Source: UBA4285 sp050944355 (GTDB taxonomy: Bacteria; Bacillota; Clostridia; Lachnospirales; Lachnospiraceae). Taken from it: a stretch of DNA of 64,000 bases. Both the position numbers and the translations under genes were made by a program. Location: the NCBI GenBank assembly GCA_050944355.1, contig JBMNQX010000002.1, positions 124,001 to 188,000 of the forward strand, read 5' to 3'. Below are positions 25,241 through 34,640 of the stretch, piece after piece. Position 1 is the stretch's first letter. Each line of letters starts with the position of its first letter. Below the pieces are notes generated by a model. That model was not told the DNA's origin and did no database searches. It saw only the letters and a program-made list of their open reading frames with translations.

Positions 25241-25717
25241 ATGACGCAGACAACCTGTATTTATCTGGAGCGGGACGGGCGGATTCTGATGCTGCACCGT
25301 GTGACCAAGAAGCACGACCTCAATCATGGCAAATGGATCGGCATCGGCGGCCACATTGAGGAAGGCGAGACGCCGGAACAATGCATCCGCCGTGAGGTTT
25401 TTGAAGAGACAGGTTTTACTCTCGGGACAGTGCAGCGCGCCGGCACCGTGGATTTTCATTACGACGAAGTCTTTGAGCGCGTGTATTTTTTCAAAAGCTG
25501 TGATTTCAGCGGGGCTCAGATCCCATGCAGCGAGGGGGTAGCTGAGTGGATTCCCAAAGAACAGGTAAAAGATTTGAATTTGTGGGAGGGCGACAGAAAG
25601 TTCCTGCCATATCTTTTGTCTGACGAAAAATTATACTTTAAGATGAATCTGATCTATACAGGAGATGTACTCAGGAAAGCCGAACTTGTCTCCCTTGACA
25701 AAGAGGAAGGAAATTGA
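25241..25717 (+). CDS. NUDIX hydrolase (MutT-like)
   Basis: This is a 158-residue NUDIX enzyme. The Nudix box is complete: GHIEEGETPEQCIRREVFEE, then TGF (GX5EX7REUXEEXGU). The N-terminal CIYLERDGRILMLHRVTKKHD and the late LWEGDRKFLPYLLSD match 8-oxo-dGTP diphosphatase-like proteins of Firmicutes, so it likely sanitises oxidised nucleotides. The start at 25241 is set by GAAGGAG; upstream codons are unlikely. The stop overlaps the TTG start of the amidase, so the genes are coupled. Confidence 0.88.
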   Translation: MTQTTCIYLERDGRILMLHRVTKKHDLNHGKWIGIGGHIEEGETPEQCIRREVFEETGFTLGTVQRAGTVDFHYDEVFERVYFFKSCDFSGAQIPCSEGVAEWIPKEQVKDLNLWEGDRKFLPYLLSDEKLYFKMNLIYTGDVLRKAELVSLDKEEGN

Positions 25718-26541
25718 AAACGAATATGTCAGTGAAACAGTTTTGGAAGAAAATAACGTCGATCATTCTCTGCTGCGCTTTTACGGGCGCGCTGGTGGGC
25801 TGCGGCAGTTCCGCCTCAGATGAAACCGCGCAGGCAGCAACGACAGCTGCGCAGGAGCAGACGACAACATCGACGGACGACAAGATTGTCCTGCTGCTGG
25901 ATCCGGGTCATGACTCGACACATGCCGGCGCTGTCGGAATCGACGGCGTAAAGGAAGAGGATCTGACGCTTCAGCTTGCGGAGTACCTGAAAGAGGATCT
26001 TGAAAAATACAGCAATGTAGAGGTTTATATGACCCGCGAGACCTCCGACTGCCCGTATCCTGACGCCGGAGGATCCGTGGAGGACAACCGGGCCAGATGC
26101 GCGTATGCGGAAGAAATCGGGGCGGATTTTATGATTTCGCTTCATTTTAATTCCGGCGACGGAGATTCATCGTCAAACGGTTCACTGATTCTGATTCAGA
26201 ATACGAATTATGAGCCGACATTTAACACGATGGGACAGGAACTGGGCAATCTGTTCCTCGAACAGCTCGGCGAGCTCGGGTTCAAGAATCTCGGCCTTCA
26301 GACAAAGGAAATGACCGATGACGTGGACCCGGAGCTGCAGACATATCCGGACGGCAGCCGCTCGGATTATTACGCGATACTGCATCACGCAAAGCTTCAT
26401 CACGTGCCGGCTGTCATTGTCGAGCACGGTTTCATCACCAATCAGGAGGACTTCGACCGGATTAACGGCAGCGCCAATCTTCAGAAACTGGCTGAGGCTG
26501 ATGAAAAGGCGATTGTAAGTTATTTTGGTCTGACAGAATAA
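25714..26541 (+). CDS. N-acetylmuramoyl-L-alanine amidase (Amidase_3), lipoprotein
   Basis: This is a 275-residue cell-wall amidase. The N-terminus is a lipoprotein signal with lipobox LVGC (Cys about residue 30), followed by a Thr/Ala-rich linker. The Zn-dependent amidase domain starts near residue 65: LLLDPGHDS (Zn His), EEDL (Zn Glu), SLHFNSGDG (Zn His) and VIVEHGFITNQED (catalytic Glu). A TTG start with GAGGAAGG upstream overlaps the NUDIX stop; an ATG at 25726 is the alternative. It cleaves the lactyl-peptide bond of peptidoglycan at the outer face of the membrane. It lies 9 nt before the VanZ-like gene. Confidence 0.92.
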   Translation: MKTNMSVKQFWKKITSIILCCAFTGALVGCGSSASDETAQAATTAAQEQTTTSTDDKIVLLLDPGHDSTHAGAVGIDGVKEEDLTLQLAEYLKEDLEKYSNVEVYMTRETSDCPYPDAGGSVEDNRARCAYAEEIGADFMISLHFNSGDGDSSSNGSLILIQNTNYEPTFNTMGQELGNLFLEQLGELGFKNLGLQTKEMTDDVDPELQTYPDGSRSDYYAILHHAKLHHVPAVIVEHGFITNQEDFDRINGSANLQKLAEADEKAIVSYFGLTE

Positions 26542-26550
26542 GGGAGACAG

Positions 26551-28068
26551 ATGGCGGAAAGAATTGTAAGCAGCATGACAACCCTGGTTACAGTCGGAAA
26601 CTACACGTTTCCGCTGTATCTGATTATCATAGGCGGGGCCGGTCTGGCACTGGCAGCCGCCGGTATTTATATGCTTATATTTCTGCTGAGCGTGAGGCGC
26701 TATGATCCGTCGAGGGAAGCTCATCCCATGCGCGCGGCATGCCCGATTCTCTCGCTTATGTGGGGATTTGTCATTCTTCTGCTGACCTGTTCAAGAGATC
26801 CTTCCTACGCGGCGCCGTTCGGAAGATTTCTGGAATCGTATTTCCGCGCCTGGAGCACTGCGTCCGGGACCTTGTGGGAAAACATTGCCCTGAATATTCT
26901 GCTTTTTGTGCCGCTTGGTTTTTTTCTCACGGGATCCGGCAGAAACTATTCGTTTGTGCTGCCTGAGATTTTTATCTGCGCGCTGTACTCATTTGCCATC
27001 GAGGTGTATCAGTACTATTCGTATACCGGGTACGCAGAGATCGATGACATCGTCAATAATACATTCGGCGGCATTATCGGATGCGGGCTGTACTATATGG
27101 TGGCGTCCATAGTGAGAGAACGCGGCAATCATCTTTTCAGGCGCATACTCACGGGCCTGACGCCGATATTTGTACTCATCGGCGGGGCAGCGGCGATCTC
27201 GGGCGCCTACAATGCGAAACCGTACGGCAATTTCGCCACGTCGGTTCTGTATCCGCAGAAGACGTATTCGATGTATATTTCATGGGAGGTTCCGGAGGCT
27301 CAGATGACAGATCCGGATACGACGGAATCCGGAATCTATGAGACACACATCGGGACAGAGGAAGAGGCATTTGAACTGGCGGATTCAATATTTCAGGAAC
27401 TTGGCGAAATGGCGGACACATGGAGTCTTGAGACGCAAGACGGCGTCACGACAGTCATGACGGATGACGGCCGCTATACGATGGAAATCGAACTGAACGG
27501 CATGCGCTTCACGTTTTATCCGACAGCTTCAGGGGGCGATTTTTCGGGGATCAGCAACTCGGCGGCGAATATGAAAGAGAGCCGGGTCCGCTCTCTGTTG
27601 GAACAGTATGGCTTCACTCTGCCGGATGACGCGACGTTTGTCGACAATTCTGACGGCTCGTATACATTTACCGTCTACAGCAGCAATGACGACGGGACGC
27701 TGCAGAGCGGCAAATTCACGGTATATTTCTCAGGTGACAAAAACTCATCCGTGATATTTCTCGGCGTCGACAATCAGATCATTCAGGGGACTGAAGTCGG
27801 AAAAGAAGAAATCCTGACGCCGACGCAGATCCGCCTGCTCGTGCGCAACGGATATTTCCAGATTGCAGGATGGAATCTGCGCACCGATCCGATCGAGACG
27901 ATCACGATCGACAAGCTGAGCGTCTCGCACACGGCGGACAGCAAAGGCTATATCCGGGATGTATATGTGCTCCGCGCGACGATCAACGACAGTGACGACT
28001 ACTACTATATAGTCATTCCGGCTGCGGCCTCTGAAAACAACAAAACGGTCGTACAGCAGTCGCTCTGA
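26551..28068 (+). CDS. VanZ-family membrane protein with large C-terminal domain
   Basis: This is a 505-residue protein. Residues 1-220 hold about six membrane segments and a VanZ-like core (NIALNILLFVPLGFFL, AIEVYQYYSYTGYAEIDDIV, NNTFGGIIGCGLYY). VanZ relatives affect teicoplanin and other glycopeptide sensitivity by an unclear mechanism. Residues 225-505 form an extracytoplasmic, beta-rich region with no recognised motif. VanZ itself is about 160 residues, so this extension is unusual. It follows the amidase by 9 nt, which suggests a shared envelope role. It ends at a bidirectional terminator. Confidence 0.82.
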   Translation: MAERIVSSMTTLVTVGNYTFPLYLIIIGGAGLALAAAGIYMLIFLLSVRRYDPSREAHPMRAACPILSLMWGFVILLLTCSRDPSYAAPFGRFLESYFRAWSTASGTLWENIALNILLFVPLGFFLTGSGRNYSFVLPEIFICALYSFAIEVYQYYSYTGYAEIDDIVNNTFGGIIGCGLYYMVASIVRERGNHLFRRILTGLTPIFVLIGGAAAISGAYNAKPYGNFATSVLYPQKTYSMYISWEVPEAQMTDPDTTESGIYETHIGTEEEAFELADSIFQELGEMADTWSLETQDGVTTVMTDDGRYTMEIELNGMRFTFYPTASGGDFSGISNSAANMKESRVRSLLEQYGFTLPDDATFVDNSDGSYTFTVYSSNDDGTLQSGKFTVYFSGDKNSSVIFLGVDNQIIQGTEVGKEEILTPTQIRLLVRNGYFQIAGWNLRTDPIETITIDKLSVSHTADSKGYIRDVYVLRATINDSDDYYYIVIPAAASENNKTVVQQSL

Positions 28069-28090
28069 TCTGATGACAAATGTAAAAAAG

Positions 28091-28132
28091 ACTCCCGGCA
28101 GAGAATTCAAACCCTCTGCCGGGAGTGTTTTT
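28091..28132. terminator. Bidirectional terminator (VanZ-like gene / trkH)
   Basis: Perfect 13-bp arms ACTCCCGGCAGAG and CTCTGCCGGGAGT, with A-run on the left and T-run on the right. Confidence 0.87.
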
Positions 28133-28161
28133 AATGGGGATATTGTTTTACCGTATTTCTT

Positions 28162-29604
28162 TTAGTGCTTTTTCCAGGTCTTCCGATAGAAGAGAATCAG
28201 AAGCGGGAAGATTTCCAGTCGTCCGGCCAGCATGTCGAAGATCAGGACAATCTTGGAAAGCGCTGAGTAGGCGCTGAAGTTGGATGTAGGCCCGACGCCG
28301 GCGAGGCCCGGTCCGATGTTGTTGAATGTGGCGAGGACGGCCGTCACATTTGTCTCAAAGTCAAAACCGTCCAGACTCACGATCAGAATTGAAAACGCCA
28401 GAATCAGGCTGTACGCGGACAGGTAAACCTGTGTGTTGCGCACGGTGGAACTTTCTACTTTTTCACCGTCAAGACGGACGATTCTTCTCTCGTGCGGATG
28501 GACGATCAGCGACAGCTCATTTTTAAGTCCGCGCGTCAGAATCAGCACGCGGGATACTTTAAGACCGCCGCCTGTCGAACCGGCGCAGGCGCCGACGATC
28601 ATGAGCAGACAGAGGATGAACTTTGAGAATGACGGCCAGAGGTCAAAGTCGACCGTGGCATATCCTGTCGTCGTGATGATCGTGCTCACGCCGAAAAGCG
28701 AAGCGCGGAAAGACTCTTCCAGGGTCGGAAACATACTGCGGATGTTCAGGCAGATGAGGACTGTGCTGACACCGATGATGATCAGATACCAGCGGACCTC
28801 TTCGAGATGAAGCGCTGCCTTCCATTTCCGGCTTGCGATAAGGAAATAAGCCGTGTAGTTGACACCGGAAAGAATCATGAAGATCGATATGATGTACTGC
28901 TGGGCGATGGTATACGACGCGCAGCTGTCTGAGTGCACGCCGAAACCACCGGTGCCTACGGTTCCGAATGTGATGCAGAGGGTGTCGAACAGCGGCATTC
29001 CCGAAATCAGCAGGCAGATGATCTGAGCCATCGTGATGATGAAATACAGCGAGTAGAGGATTTTGGTGGAGTCCTTGATGTGAGGAACAAATTTTGTCAC
29101 GGACGGACCGGGACTTTCCATTTTCATCAGATTCATATCATAGCCGCCCATCATCGGCAGAACAGCCATGATGAGAACCAGAACGCCCATACCGCCTACC
29201 CAGTGCGTGAACGAACGCCAGAAAAGACTTGCGTGCGAGAGAGTCTCGACGCTTGTCAGGATAGAAGATCCGGTTGTCGTAAAGCCGGAAACCGTCTCAA
29301 AAACAGCGTCCAGGTAGCTCGGGATCTCGCCGAGAACTTTGAACGGAATCGCACCGAGAAGTGACATGACGATCCAGCCGAGAGCCACAGCGACAGCCCC
29401 CTCGCGCGAAAAGAGCGTCCTCGTCTTCGGGCGGTACCGCAGAATCAGGGCGCCGATGATCATGTACAGAATTCCGAACCCCAGATAGACGAGAGATTCT
29501 TTTGTCTCGCTGTAGAGCAGTCCTGTTATACAGGGCAGCATCAGGAAAGCGCCGATGAAGAGTATGATGAAACCAAGAATGTAGATAATATTTTTGAAAT
29601 TCAT
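28162..29604 (-). CDS. trkH: Trk potassium uptake system membrane subunit
   Basis: This is a 480-residue K+ channel-like permease with repeated membrane-pore-membrane units. Selectivity-filter type segments are visible: SGFTTTGSSIL, TVGTGGFG, ITTTGYATVDFD and NNIGPGLAGVGP. The start MNFKNII at 29604 is chosen because AGGAAG lies upstream and the site is 7 nt past the trkA stop. An in-frame upstream start at 29640 would overlap trkA by 29 nt. It works with TrkA in K+ uptake. Confidence 0.94.
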   Translation of the reverse strand: MNFKNIIYILGFIILFIGAFLMLPCITGLLYSETKESLVYLGFGILYMIIGALILRYRPKTRTLFSREGAVAVALGWIVMSLLGAIPFKVLGEIPSYLDAVFETVSGFTTTGSSILTSVETLSHASLFWRSFTHWVGGMGVLVLIMAVLPMMGGYDMNLMKMESPGPSVTKFVPHIKDSTKILYSLYFIITMAQIICLLISGMPLFDTLCITFGTVGTGGFGVHSDSCASYTIAQQYIISIFMILSGVNYTAYFLIASRKWKAALHLEEVRWYLIIIGVSTVLICLNIRSMFPTLEESFRASLFGVSTIITTTGYATVDFDLWPSFSKFILCLLMIVGACAGSTGGGLKVSRVLILTRGLKNELSLIVHPHERRIVRLDGEKVESSTVRNTQVYLSAYSLILAFSILIVSLDGFDFETNVTAVLATFNNIGPGLAGVGPTSNFSAYSALSKIVLIFDMLAGRLEIFPLLILFYRKTWKKH

Positions 29605-29611
29605 GTCTTGC

Positions 29612-30994
29612 TTACGCTTCCTGTATATCGGCAATATCAAGGATCCGGACGCCAGTTGTCACGACAATGACCGAATCTCCTTCTTCGAGATCGTCGGAAC
29701 CGGACGGGGTGATGATGGAGCCCTTGCGGTAAATGCATCCGATCATCACGTTTGGTTTGATCTTCATCCGGCTGAGCGGGATGCCGATGACAGGTGATCC
29801 TTTTGTGATCCTGAACTCCAGCGCCTCAGCTTTGCCGCCGGCCAGTTTGTACAGCGTCTCAAATGACGATGTGGTGCCGCTCTTGCGCTTCATGGAAAGA
29901 TCGAGCGAGCGGACGAACCGGATGATGTGAGAAGCCACCAGATCCTGCGGATAGATGACACTCCCGATGTCCAGAGCGTCGACAATGCTGTGGAACGAAG
30001 GCCGGCCGACTTTGGTCACGGTCTTCGCCGTATCCGAACTCATGCGGTTGGCGTACAGGGAAAGAATAATATTCTCTTCGTCGATGCCGGTCAGAGAAGC
30101 AAAACCGTCGGTAGAGGAAAGACCTTCTTCCAAAAGCAGATTGTGATCCGTGGCGTCCCCCAGAATCACCGTTGCTTCCGGGAAGAGTTCGGTCAGCTCG
30201 TCGCAGCGCGCCGGATTGTTGTCAATTATCGTGGTTGAGATATTCGAGGCGATGAGATCTTTGACAAGGTAATAAGAAATTTTACCGCCGCCGGCAATCA
30301 TCACGTTGCGGACGCGGTTTCTCACTACCCCGATTTTCTCGAAGAATTCTGCGGCTGAGCTTCTGTCTGCGACAATGCTGACGACGTCGCCTGCCTTCAT
30401 CTGGAAACTGCCGTCCGGAATTGTCACTTCACCGTTGCGCGACACCATGCAGACCAGAATGTGCGTGTGCGTCTGACGGCGGAAATCACGCAGATACAGG
30501 CCGTTCAGCATGGATTTCTGGGCGACCTGGAACGAAAGAAGATCTACGCCGCCTTTGGCAAATTCGTCTACACTGATGGCGGCGGGAAACTGGAAAATAC
30601 GGGAAATTTCCTGTGCGGCCTCAAGTTCCGGGTTGATGATGTCAGCCAGTTCAAATGTCCTGCGCAGGAAATGTTTTTCGCTGTCATAGAGCGGATCACG
30701 GACGCGGGCAATTGTGCGCAGATGCCCGGTTCTCCTGCCGATCATACAGCACAGCAGATTTTTTTCATCGTTGCCGGTGACAGCGATCAGAAGATCCGCG
30801 TCCGGGACACCGGCCTGAACCAGTGTCTTATAGCTCACACAGTTTCCCACGACGCCGATGACGTCGACATTATCAGTCAGAGCTGAAACTTTGTCGTAGC
30901 TCTGGTCTATTACAGTTACCGAATGCCCTTCATTGCTCAGCTGCTGAGCCAGGGTACAGCCGACCTTTCCGCAGCCGGCGATGACAATTTCCAT
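29612..30994 (-). CDS. trkA: Trk potassium uptake regulatory subunit TrkA
   Basis: This is a 460-residue cytosolic gating subunit with two tandem RCK units. The first nucleotide-binding site is MEIVIAGCGKVGCTLAQQL at residue 1, with TVID. The second is RNVMIAGGGKISYYLVKDL near residue 230. Each is followed by a TrkA_C-type domain (VHI/RITKGSPVIGIPLSRMK). It lies 7 nt upstream of trkH in one operon and is driven by the extended -10 promoter at 31044-31072. Confidence 0.95.
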   Translation of the reverse strand: MEIVIAGCGKVGCTLAQQLSNEGHSVTVIDQSYDKVSALTDNVDVIGVVGNCVSYKTLVQAGVPDADLLIAVTGNDEKNLLCCMIGRRTGHLRTIARVRDPLYDSEKHFLRRTFELADIINPELEAAQEISRIFQFPAAISVDEFAKGGVDLLSFQVAQKSMLNGLYLRDFRRQTHTHILVCMVSRNGEVTIPDGSFQMKAGDVVSIVADRSSAAEFFEKIGVVRNRVRNVMIAGGGKISYYLVKDLIASNISTTIIDNNPARCDELTELFPEATVILGDATDHNLLLEEGLSSTDGFASLTGIDEENIILSLYANRMSSDTAKTVTKVGRPSFHSIVDALDIGSVIYPQDLVASHIIRFVRSLDLSMKRKSGTTSSFETLYKLAGGKAEALEFRITKGSPVIGIPLSRMKIKPNVMIGCIYRKGSIITPSGSDDLEEGDSVIVVTTGVRILDIADIQEA

Positions 30995-31043
30995 TACACT
31001 TTTCCCATCCTATACTTACTGGTCAATTCAGACAAGTCAAATA

Positions 31044-31072
31044 AGTATAACATCATTTGCCAAGAGGGTAAA
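31044..31072 (-). promoter_or_regulatory. Promoter of trkA-trkH
   Basis: Minus strand TTTACC (31072-31067), 17 nt, TATACT (31049-31044) with TGT extension. The leader is about 45 nt. It lies back to back with the ileS promoter. Confidence 0.6.
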
Positions 31073-31090
31073 GGTGACAAAGGGTTCTTG

Positions 31091-31119
31091 TTGACAAAAC
31101 GAAAGCGTCTGATTAAAAT
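31091..31119 (+). promoter_or_regulatory. Promoter of the ileS T-box leader
   Basis: TTGACA (31091-31096), 17 nt, TAAAAT (31114-31119). Transcription would start near 31126, just before Stem I of the T-box leader. Confidence 0.78.
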
Positions 31120-31125
31120 TGGCAT

Positions 31126-31376
31126 AAATGCGTTGACGAAGACAGTAAGGCTGTCAGCCATTGGCAAAGCAGAAAGACAAGCGAGCCGGGACGGTGGAAG
31201 CCGGTGTTTCTGCGAGGCATCCTGAAAATCACTTCCGAGCAGACAGATTGAACGAGTTTCCAGTAAATCTGTACGGGTTCCCTCCGTCAGCGGGGACGCA
31301 TATGCTGGTATGTCGTGATAAGAATCGGACCGGTATACTTCTGGCCTCCTGTCGTATCGCGGCAGGAGGCTTTTTC
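31126..31376 (+). promoter_or_regulatory. T-box leader, isoleucine specific
   Basis: This leader RNA reads uncharged tRNA-Ile and controls ileS by antitermination. Stem I is recognisable: apical AGCGAG with GACGGTGGAAGCC (31179-31202), then the specifier-loop pattern CTGAAAATCACTTCCGAG (31222-31239), in which ATC at 31228-31230 is an Ile codon. The linker shows the usual CAGTAAATCTGTACGG and GGGGACGCATATG. The terminator is GCCTCCTG/CAGGAGGC (31344-31351 and 31363-31370) followed by five T. The antiterminator T-box is atypical: ATCGGACCGG (31324-31333) replaces the usual GGTGGNACCG. The specifier matches the downstream gene, which supports the call. Confidence 0.82.
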
Positions 31377-31395
31377 TTTCAGGAGGTACATACAA

Positions 31396-34300
31396 ATGTA
31401 CAGCAAGGTGACAGTCGACAACAACTATACCCAGCGCGAGGAGCAGATCGAAGAGTTCTGGACGAAGAACGACATCTTCAAGAAATCTGTGAAACAGAAC
31501 GAAGGGCATCCGATTTATATGTTCTACGACGGCCCGCCGACCGCCAACGGGAAACCGCACATCGGACACGTCGAGACCCGCTGTATCAAGGATCTGATTC
31601 CGCGCTATCACACGATGAAGGGCGAGCAGGTGCCGAGAAAAGCCGGGTGGGATACGCATGGACTTCCGGTTGAACTCGAGGTCGAGAAGGAAATCGGCAT
31701 CGAAGGCAAGGACGAGATCGAAGCGTACGGCATCGAGCCGTTCATCAAAAAGTGCAAGGAATCTGTCTGGAAGTACAAGGGCATGTGGGAGAAGTTCTCC
31801 CGTCAGGTCGGATTCTGGGCGGACATGGACAATCCGTATGTCACCTACTATGACGATTACATTGAGTCCGAGTGGTGGGCGCTGAAGGAAATCTGGAACA
31901 AGGGCCTGCTCTACAAGGGATTCAAGGTCGTTCCGTACTGCCCGTCCTGCGGCACGCCGCTGTCCTCTCACGAGGTGGCACAGGGCTACAAGACAATCAA
32001 AGACAGATCCGCTGTCGTCCGCTTCAAGGTGAAGGGCGAGGACGCGTATTTCCTGGCCTGGACGACGACGCCGTGGACGCTTCCGTCAAACATTGCGCTC
32101 TGCGTAAACCCGAACGAGACGTATGCAAAGGTAAAGTGCGTCGACGGATACACCTATTACATGGCCGAGAAGCTGCTCGACACAGTCCTCGGACCGCTTG
32201 CCACAGACAAGAAAAGAAATCCGGACGGAAAGCCGGTCTATGAAGTGCTTGAGACATTTTCCGGCAAAGACCTTGAGTACAAGGAATACGAGCCGCTGTA
32301 CGACTGCGCCGCCGAAGCTGTTGCAAAGCAGCACAAGAAGGCGTTCTTTGTTTACTGCGACGATTATGTAACCATGACCGACGGCACCGGTGTTGTTCAT
32401 ATCGCTCCGGCATTCGGCGAAGACGACGCAAGAGTCGGCCGCAAGTACGACGCGCCGTTTGTCCAGATGGTCGACGATCATGGACGCATGAAACCGGAAA
32501 CCGGAAAATTTGCCGGCATGCGCTGCAAGCCGACGCAGCATGAGATCGACGAGGGCGCCGTGAGCTGCGACCCGGAGGTTCTGAAGGACCTCTCAGAGCG
32601 CGGCCTGCTCTATGACGCTCCGAAGATTGAGCACGATTATCCGCACTGCTGGAGATGCGGCACGCCTCTGATCTACTATGCGAGAGAATCCTGGTTCATC
32701 AAGATGACGGCCGTTCGCGACGATCTGGTGCGCAACAACAAGGAAATCAACTGGGTTCCGGCGAGCCTCGGCGAAAAGCGCTTTGGAAACTGGCTTGAGA
32801 ACATTCAGGACTGGGCTCTGTCCCGCAACCGTTACTGGGGCACTCCGCTCCCGGTATGGATCTGCCCGGACTGCGGAAAGCAGATCTGCGTGGGTTCCCG
32901 CGCGGAGATGGCGAAGCTCTCCGGCAATCCGGATGATGCCAAAGTCGAGCTCCACAGACCGTATGTGGACAAGATCACGTTTAAGTGCCCTGACTGCGGC
33001 GGCACCATGACCAGAGTTCCGGAAGTCATCGACTGCTGGTTTGACTCCGGCGCGTGCCCGTACGCTGAGATCCACTATCCGTTCGAGAACAAGGATCTGT
33101 TTGCAAAGCAGTTCCCGGCTTCTTTTATTTCCGAAGCCGTGGATCAGACAAGAGGCTGGTTCTATTCGCTGCACGCAGAGGCGACGCTTCTGTTCAACAA
33201 GCCGGCATTCAAAAATGTCATCGTCATGGGGCTGGTGCTCGATGAGAACGGCGACAAGATGAGCAAGTCCAAAGGCAACGCGGTTGACCCGATGGAGGCT
33301 CTGAATGAGTACGGTGCGGACGCGATCCGCTGGTATTTTTACTCAAATTCCGCCCCGTGGCTGCCGAAGAAGTTCTCCGGCGCGGCGGTCCGGGAAGGAC
33401 AGAGAAAGTTCCTCGGCACGCTCTGGAACACGTATGCGTTCTACACGCTGTACGCGGAAATCGATCAGTTCGACCCGACGAAACACAGCCTCGACTACGA
33501 CAAGCTTTCCGTCCTTGACCGCTGGATTCTCTCCAAGATGAACACGATGATCAAGGAGACGGATTCGAACATGGCTGCTTACCGGATTCCGGAGGCTGCA
33601 TCGGCGATGGAGGAATTTGTCGACGATCTGTCCAACTGGTATGTGAGAAGAGCAAGAGAGAGATTCTGGGCCAAGGGCATGGAACAGGACAAGGTCAACG
33701 CCTACATGACGCTTTTCACCTGCCTGAAGAATCTCTGCCTGTGCGCGGCTCCGATGATTCCGTTCATGACGGATGAAATCTATCAGAACATCGTGCGCTC
33801 GGTTGACAAGACGGCTCCGGAGAGCATTCATCTGTGCCGCTATCCGGAGGCGGATGAGGCGCATATCGATCCGGAACTCGAGGCGGATATGGATCACGTG
33901 CTCACCGCGGTGACGGTAGGCCGTTCCTGCCGCAATGCGACGAACCTCAAGAACCGCCAGCCGCTCGCGGAGATGTTCATCAAGGCTGACTGGAAGCTGA
34001 ATGAGTTCTTTACGGATATCATCGCCGATGAACTGAATGTGAAGAAGGTTGAGTACAAGGATGATGTCCGCAAATGGACGGATTATGAACTGAAGCCGCA
34101 GCTCAGGACGGTAGGACCGAAGTACGGCAAGCTCGTCGGCGGCATCCGCAAGGCGCTCTCCGAACTCGACGGCAACGAAGCCATTGACCAGCTGAACGCG
34201 AATGACGTTCTGACGCTGTCCGTAAACGGCGAGACCGTGGAGCTAACCCGCGACGACCTTCTGATTTCCATGAAGCAGGTCGACGGCTACGCTTCCGCCT

Positions 34301-34605
34301 CCGACAAGGGAGTGACGGTTGTCCTTGACACAAAGCTGACTCCGGAACTGAAGGAAGAGGGGTTTGTCCGCGAGCTGATCAGCAAAGTTCAGACTATGCG
34401 CAAGGACAGCGGCTTTGAGGTGATGGATCACATCCGGGTTTATATCGACGGCAATGAGAAGATCCAGACAATCGCGGAGAACAACTCCGACAAGATCAGC
34501 AAAGTCGTTCTGGCCGAGGAAATTGTGACAGGACAGAAGGGCGGAAATACAAAAGAGTGGAGTATTAACGGAGAAAAGGTTACATTGGGTGTAGAGAAAC
34601 TCTGA
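31396..34605 (+). CDS. ileS: Isoleucyl-tRNA synthetase (long, type 2-like)
   Basis: This 1069-residue class I synthetase charges tRNA-Ile. The HIGH motif is in GPPTANGKPHIGH and KMSKS in ENGDKMSKSKGN. The editing CP1 domain contains LAWTTTPWTLPSN. Zinc-ribbon cysteines appear inside (CPSCGTPL, CWRCGTPL, CPDCGK). The length and the lack of a C-terminal zinc finger fit the eukaryote-like type 2 IleRS, which is often mupirocin insensitive, rather than the roughly 920-residue type 1. The start is set by AGGAGG; upstream in-frame codons lie in the T-box leader. It is the first gene after its leader, with glgP 35 nt downstream. Confidence 0.95.
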   Translation: MYSKVTVDNNYTQREEQIEEFWTKNDIFKKSVKQNEGHPIYMFYDGPPTANGKPHIGHVETRCIKDLIPRYHTMKGEQVPRKAGWDTHGLPVELEVEKEIGIEGKDEIEAYGIEPFIKKCKESVWKYKGMWEKFSRQVGFWADMDNPYVTYYDDYIESEWWALKEIWNKGLLYKGFKVVPYCPSCGTPLSSHEVAQGYKTIKDRSAVVRFKVKGEDAYFLAWTTTPWTLPSNIALCVNPNETYAKVKCVDGYTYYMAEKLLDTVLGPLATDKKRNPDGKPVYEVLETFSGKDLEYKEYEPLYDCAAEAVAKQHKKAFFVYCDDYVTMTDGTGVVHIAPAFGEDDARVGRKYDAPFVQMVDDHGRMKPETGKFAGMRCKPTQHEIDEGAVSCDPEVLKDLSERGLLYDAPKIEHDYPHCWRCGTPLIYYARESWFIKMTAVRDDLVRNNKEINWVPASLGEKRFGNWLENIQDWALSRNRYWGTPLPVWICPDCGKQICVGSRAEMAKLSGNPDDAKVELHRPYVDKITFKCPDCGGTMTRVPEVIDCWFDSGACPYAEIHYPFENKDLFAKQFPASFISEAVDQTRGWFYSLHAEATLLFNKPAFKNVIVMGLVLDENGDKMSKSKGNAVDPMEALNEYGADAIRWYFYSNSAPWLPKKFSGAAVREGQRKFLGTLWNTYAFYTLYAEIDQFDPTKHSLDYDKLSVLDRWILSKMNTMIKETDSNMAAYRIPEAASAMEEFVDDLSNWYVRRARERFWAKGMEQDKVNAYMTLFTCLKNLCLCAAPMIPFMTDEIYQNIVRSVDKTAPESIHLCRYPEADEAHIDPELEADMDHVLTAVTVGRSCRNATNLKNRQPLAEMFIKADWKLNEFFTDIIADELNVKKVEYKDDVRKWTDYELKPQLRTVGPKYGKLVGGIRKALSELDGNEAIDQLNANDVLTLSVNGETVELTRDDLLISMKQVDGYASASDKGVTVVLDTKLTPELKEEGFVRELISKVQTMRKDSGFEVMDHIRVYIDGNEKIQTIAENNSDKISKVVLAEEIVTGQKGGNTKEWSINGEKVTLGVEKL

Positions 34606-34640
34606 TAATTACACTCTTTCAGGAAGGCAGAATTAAAGTT

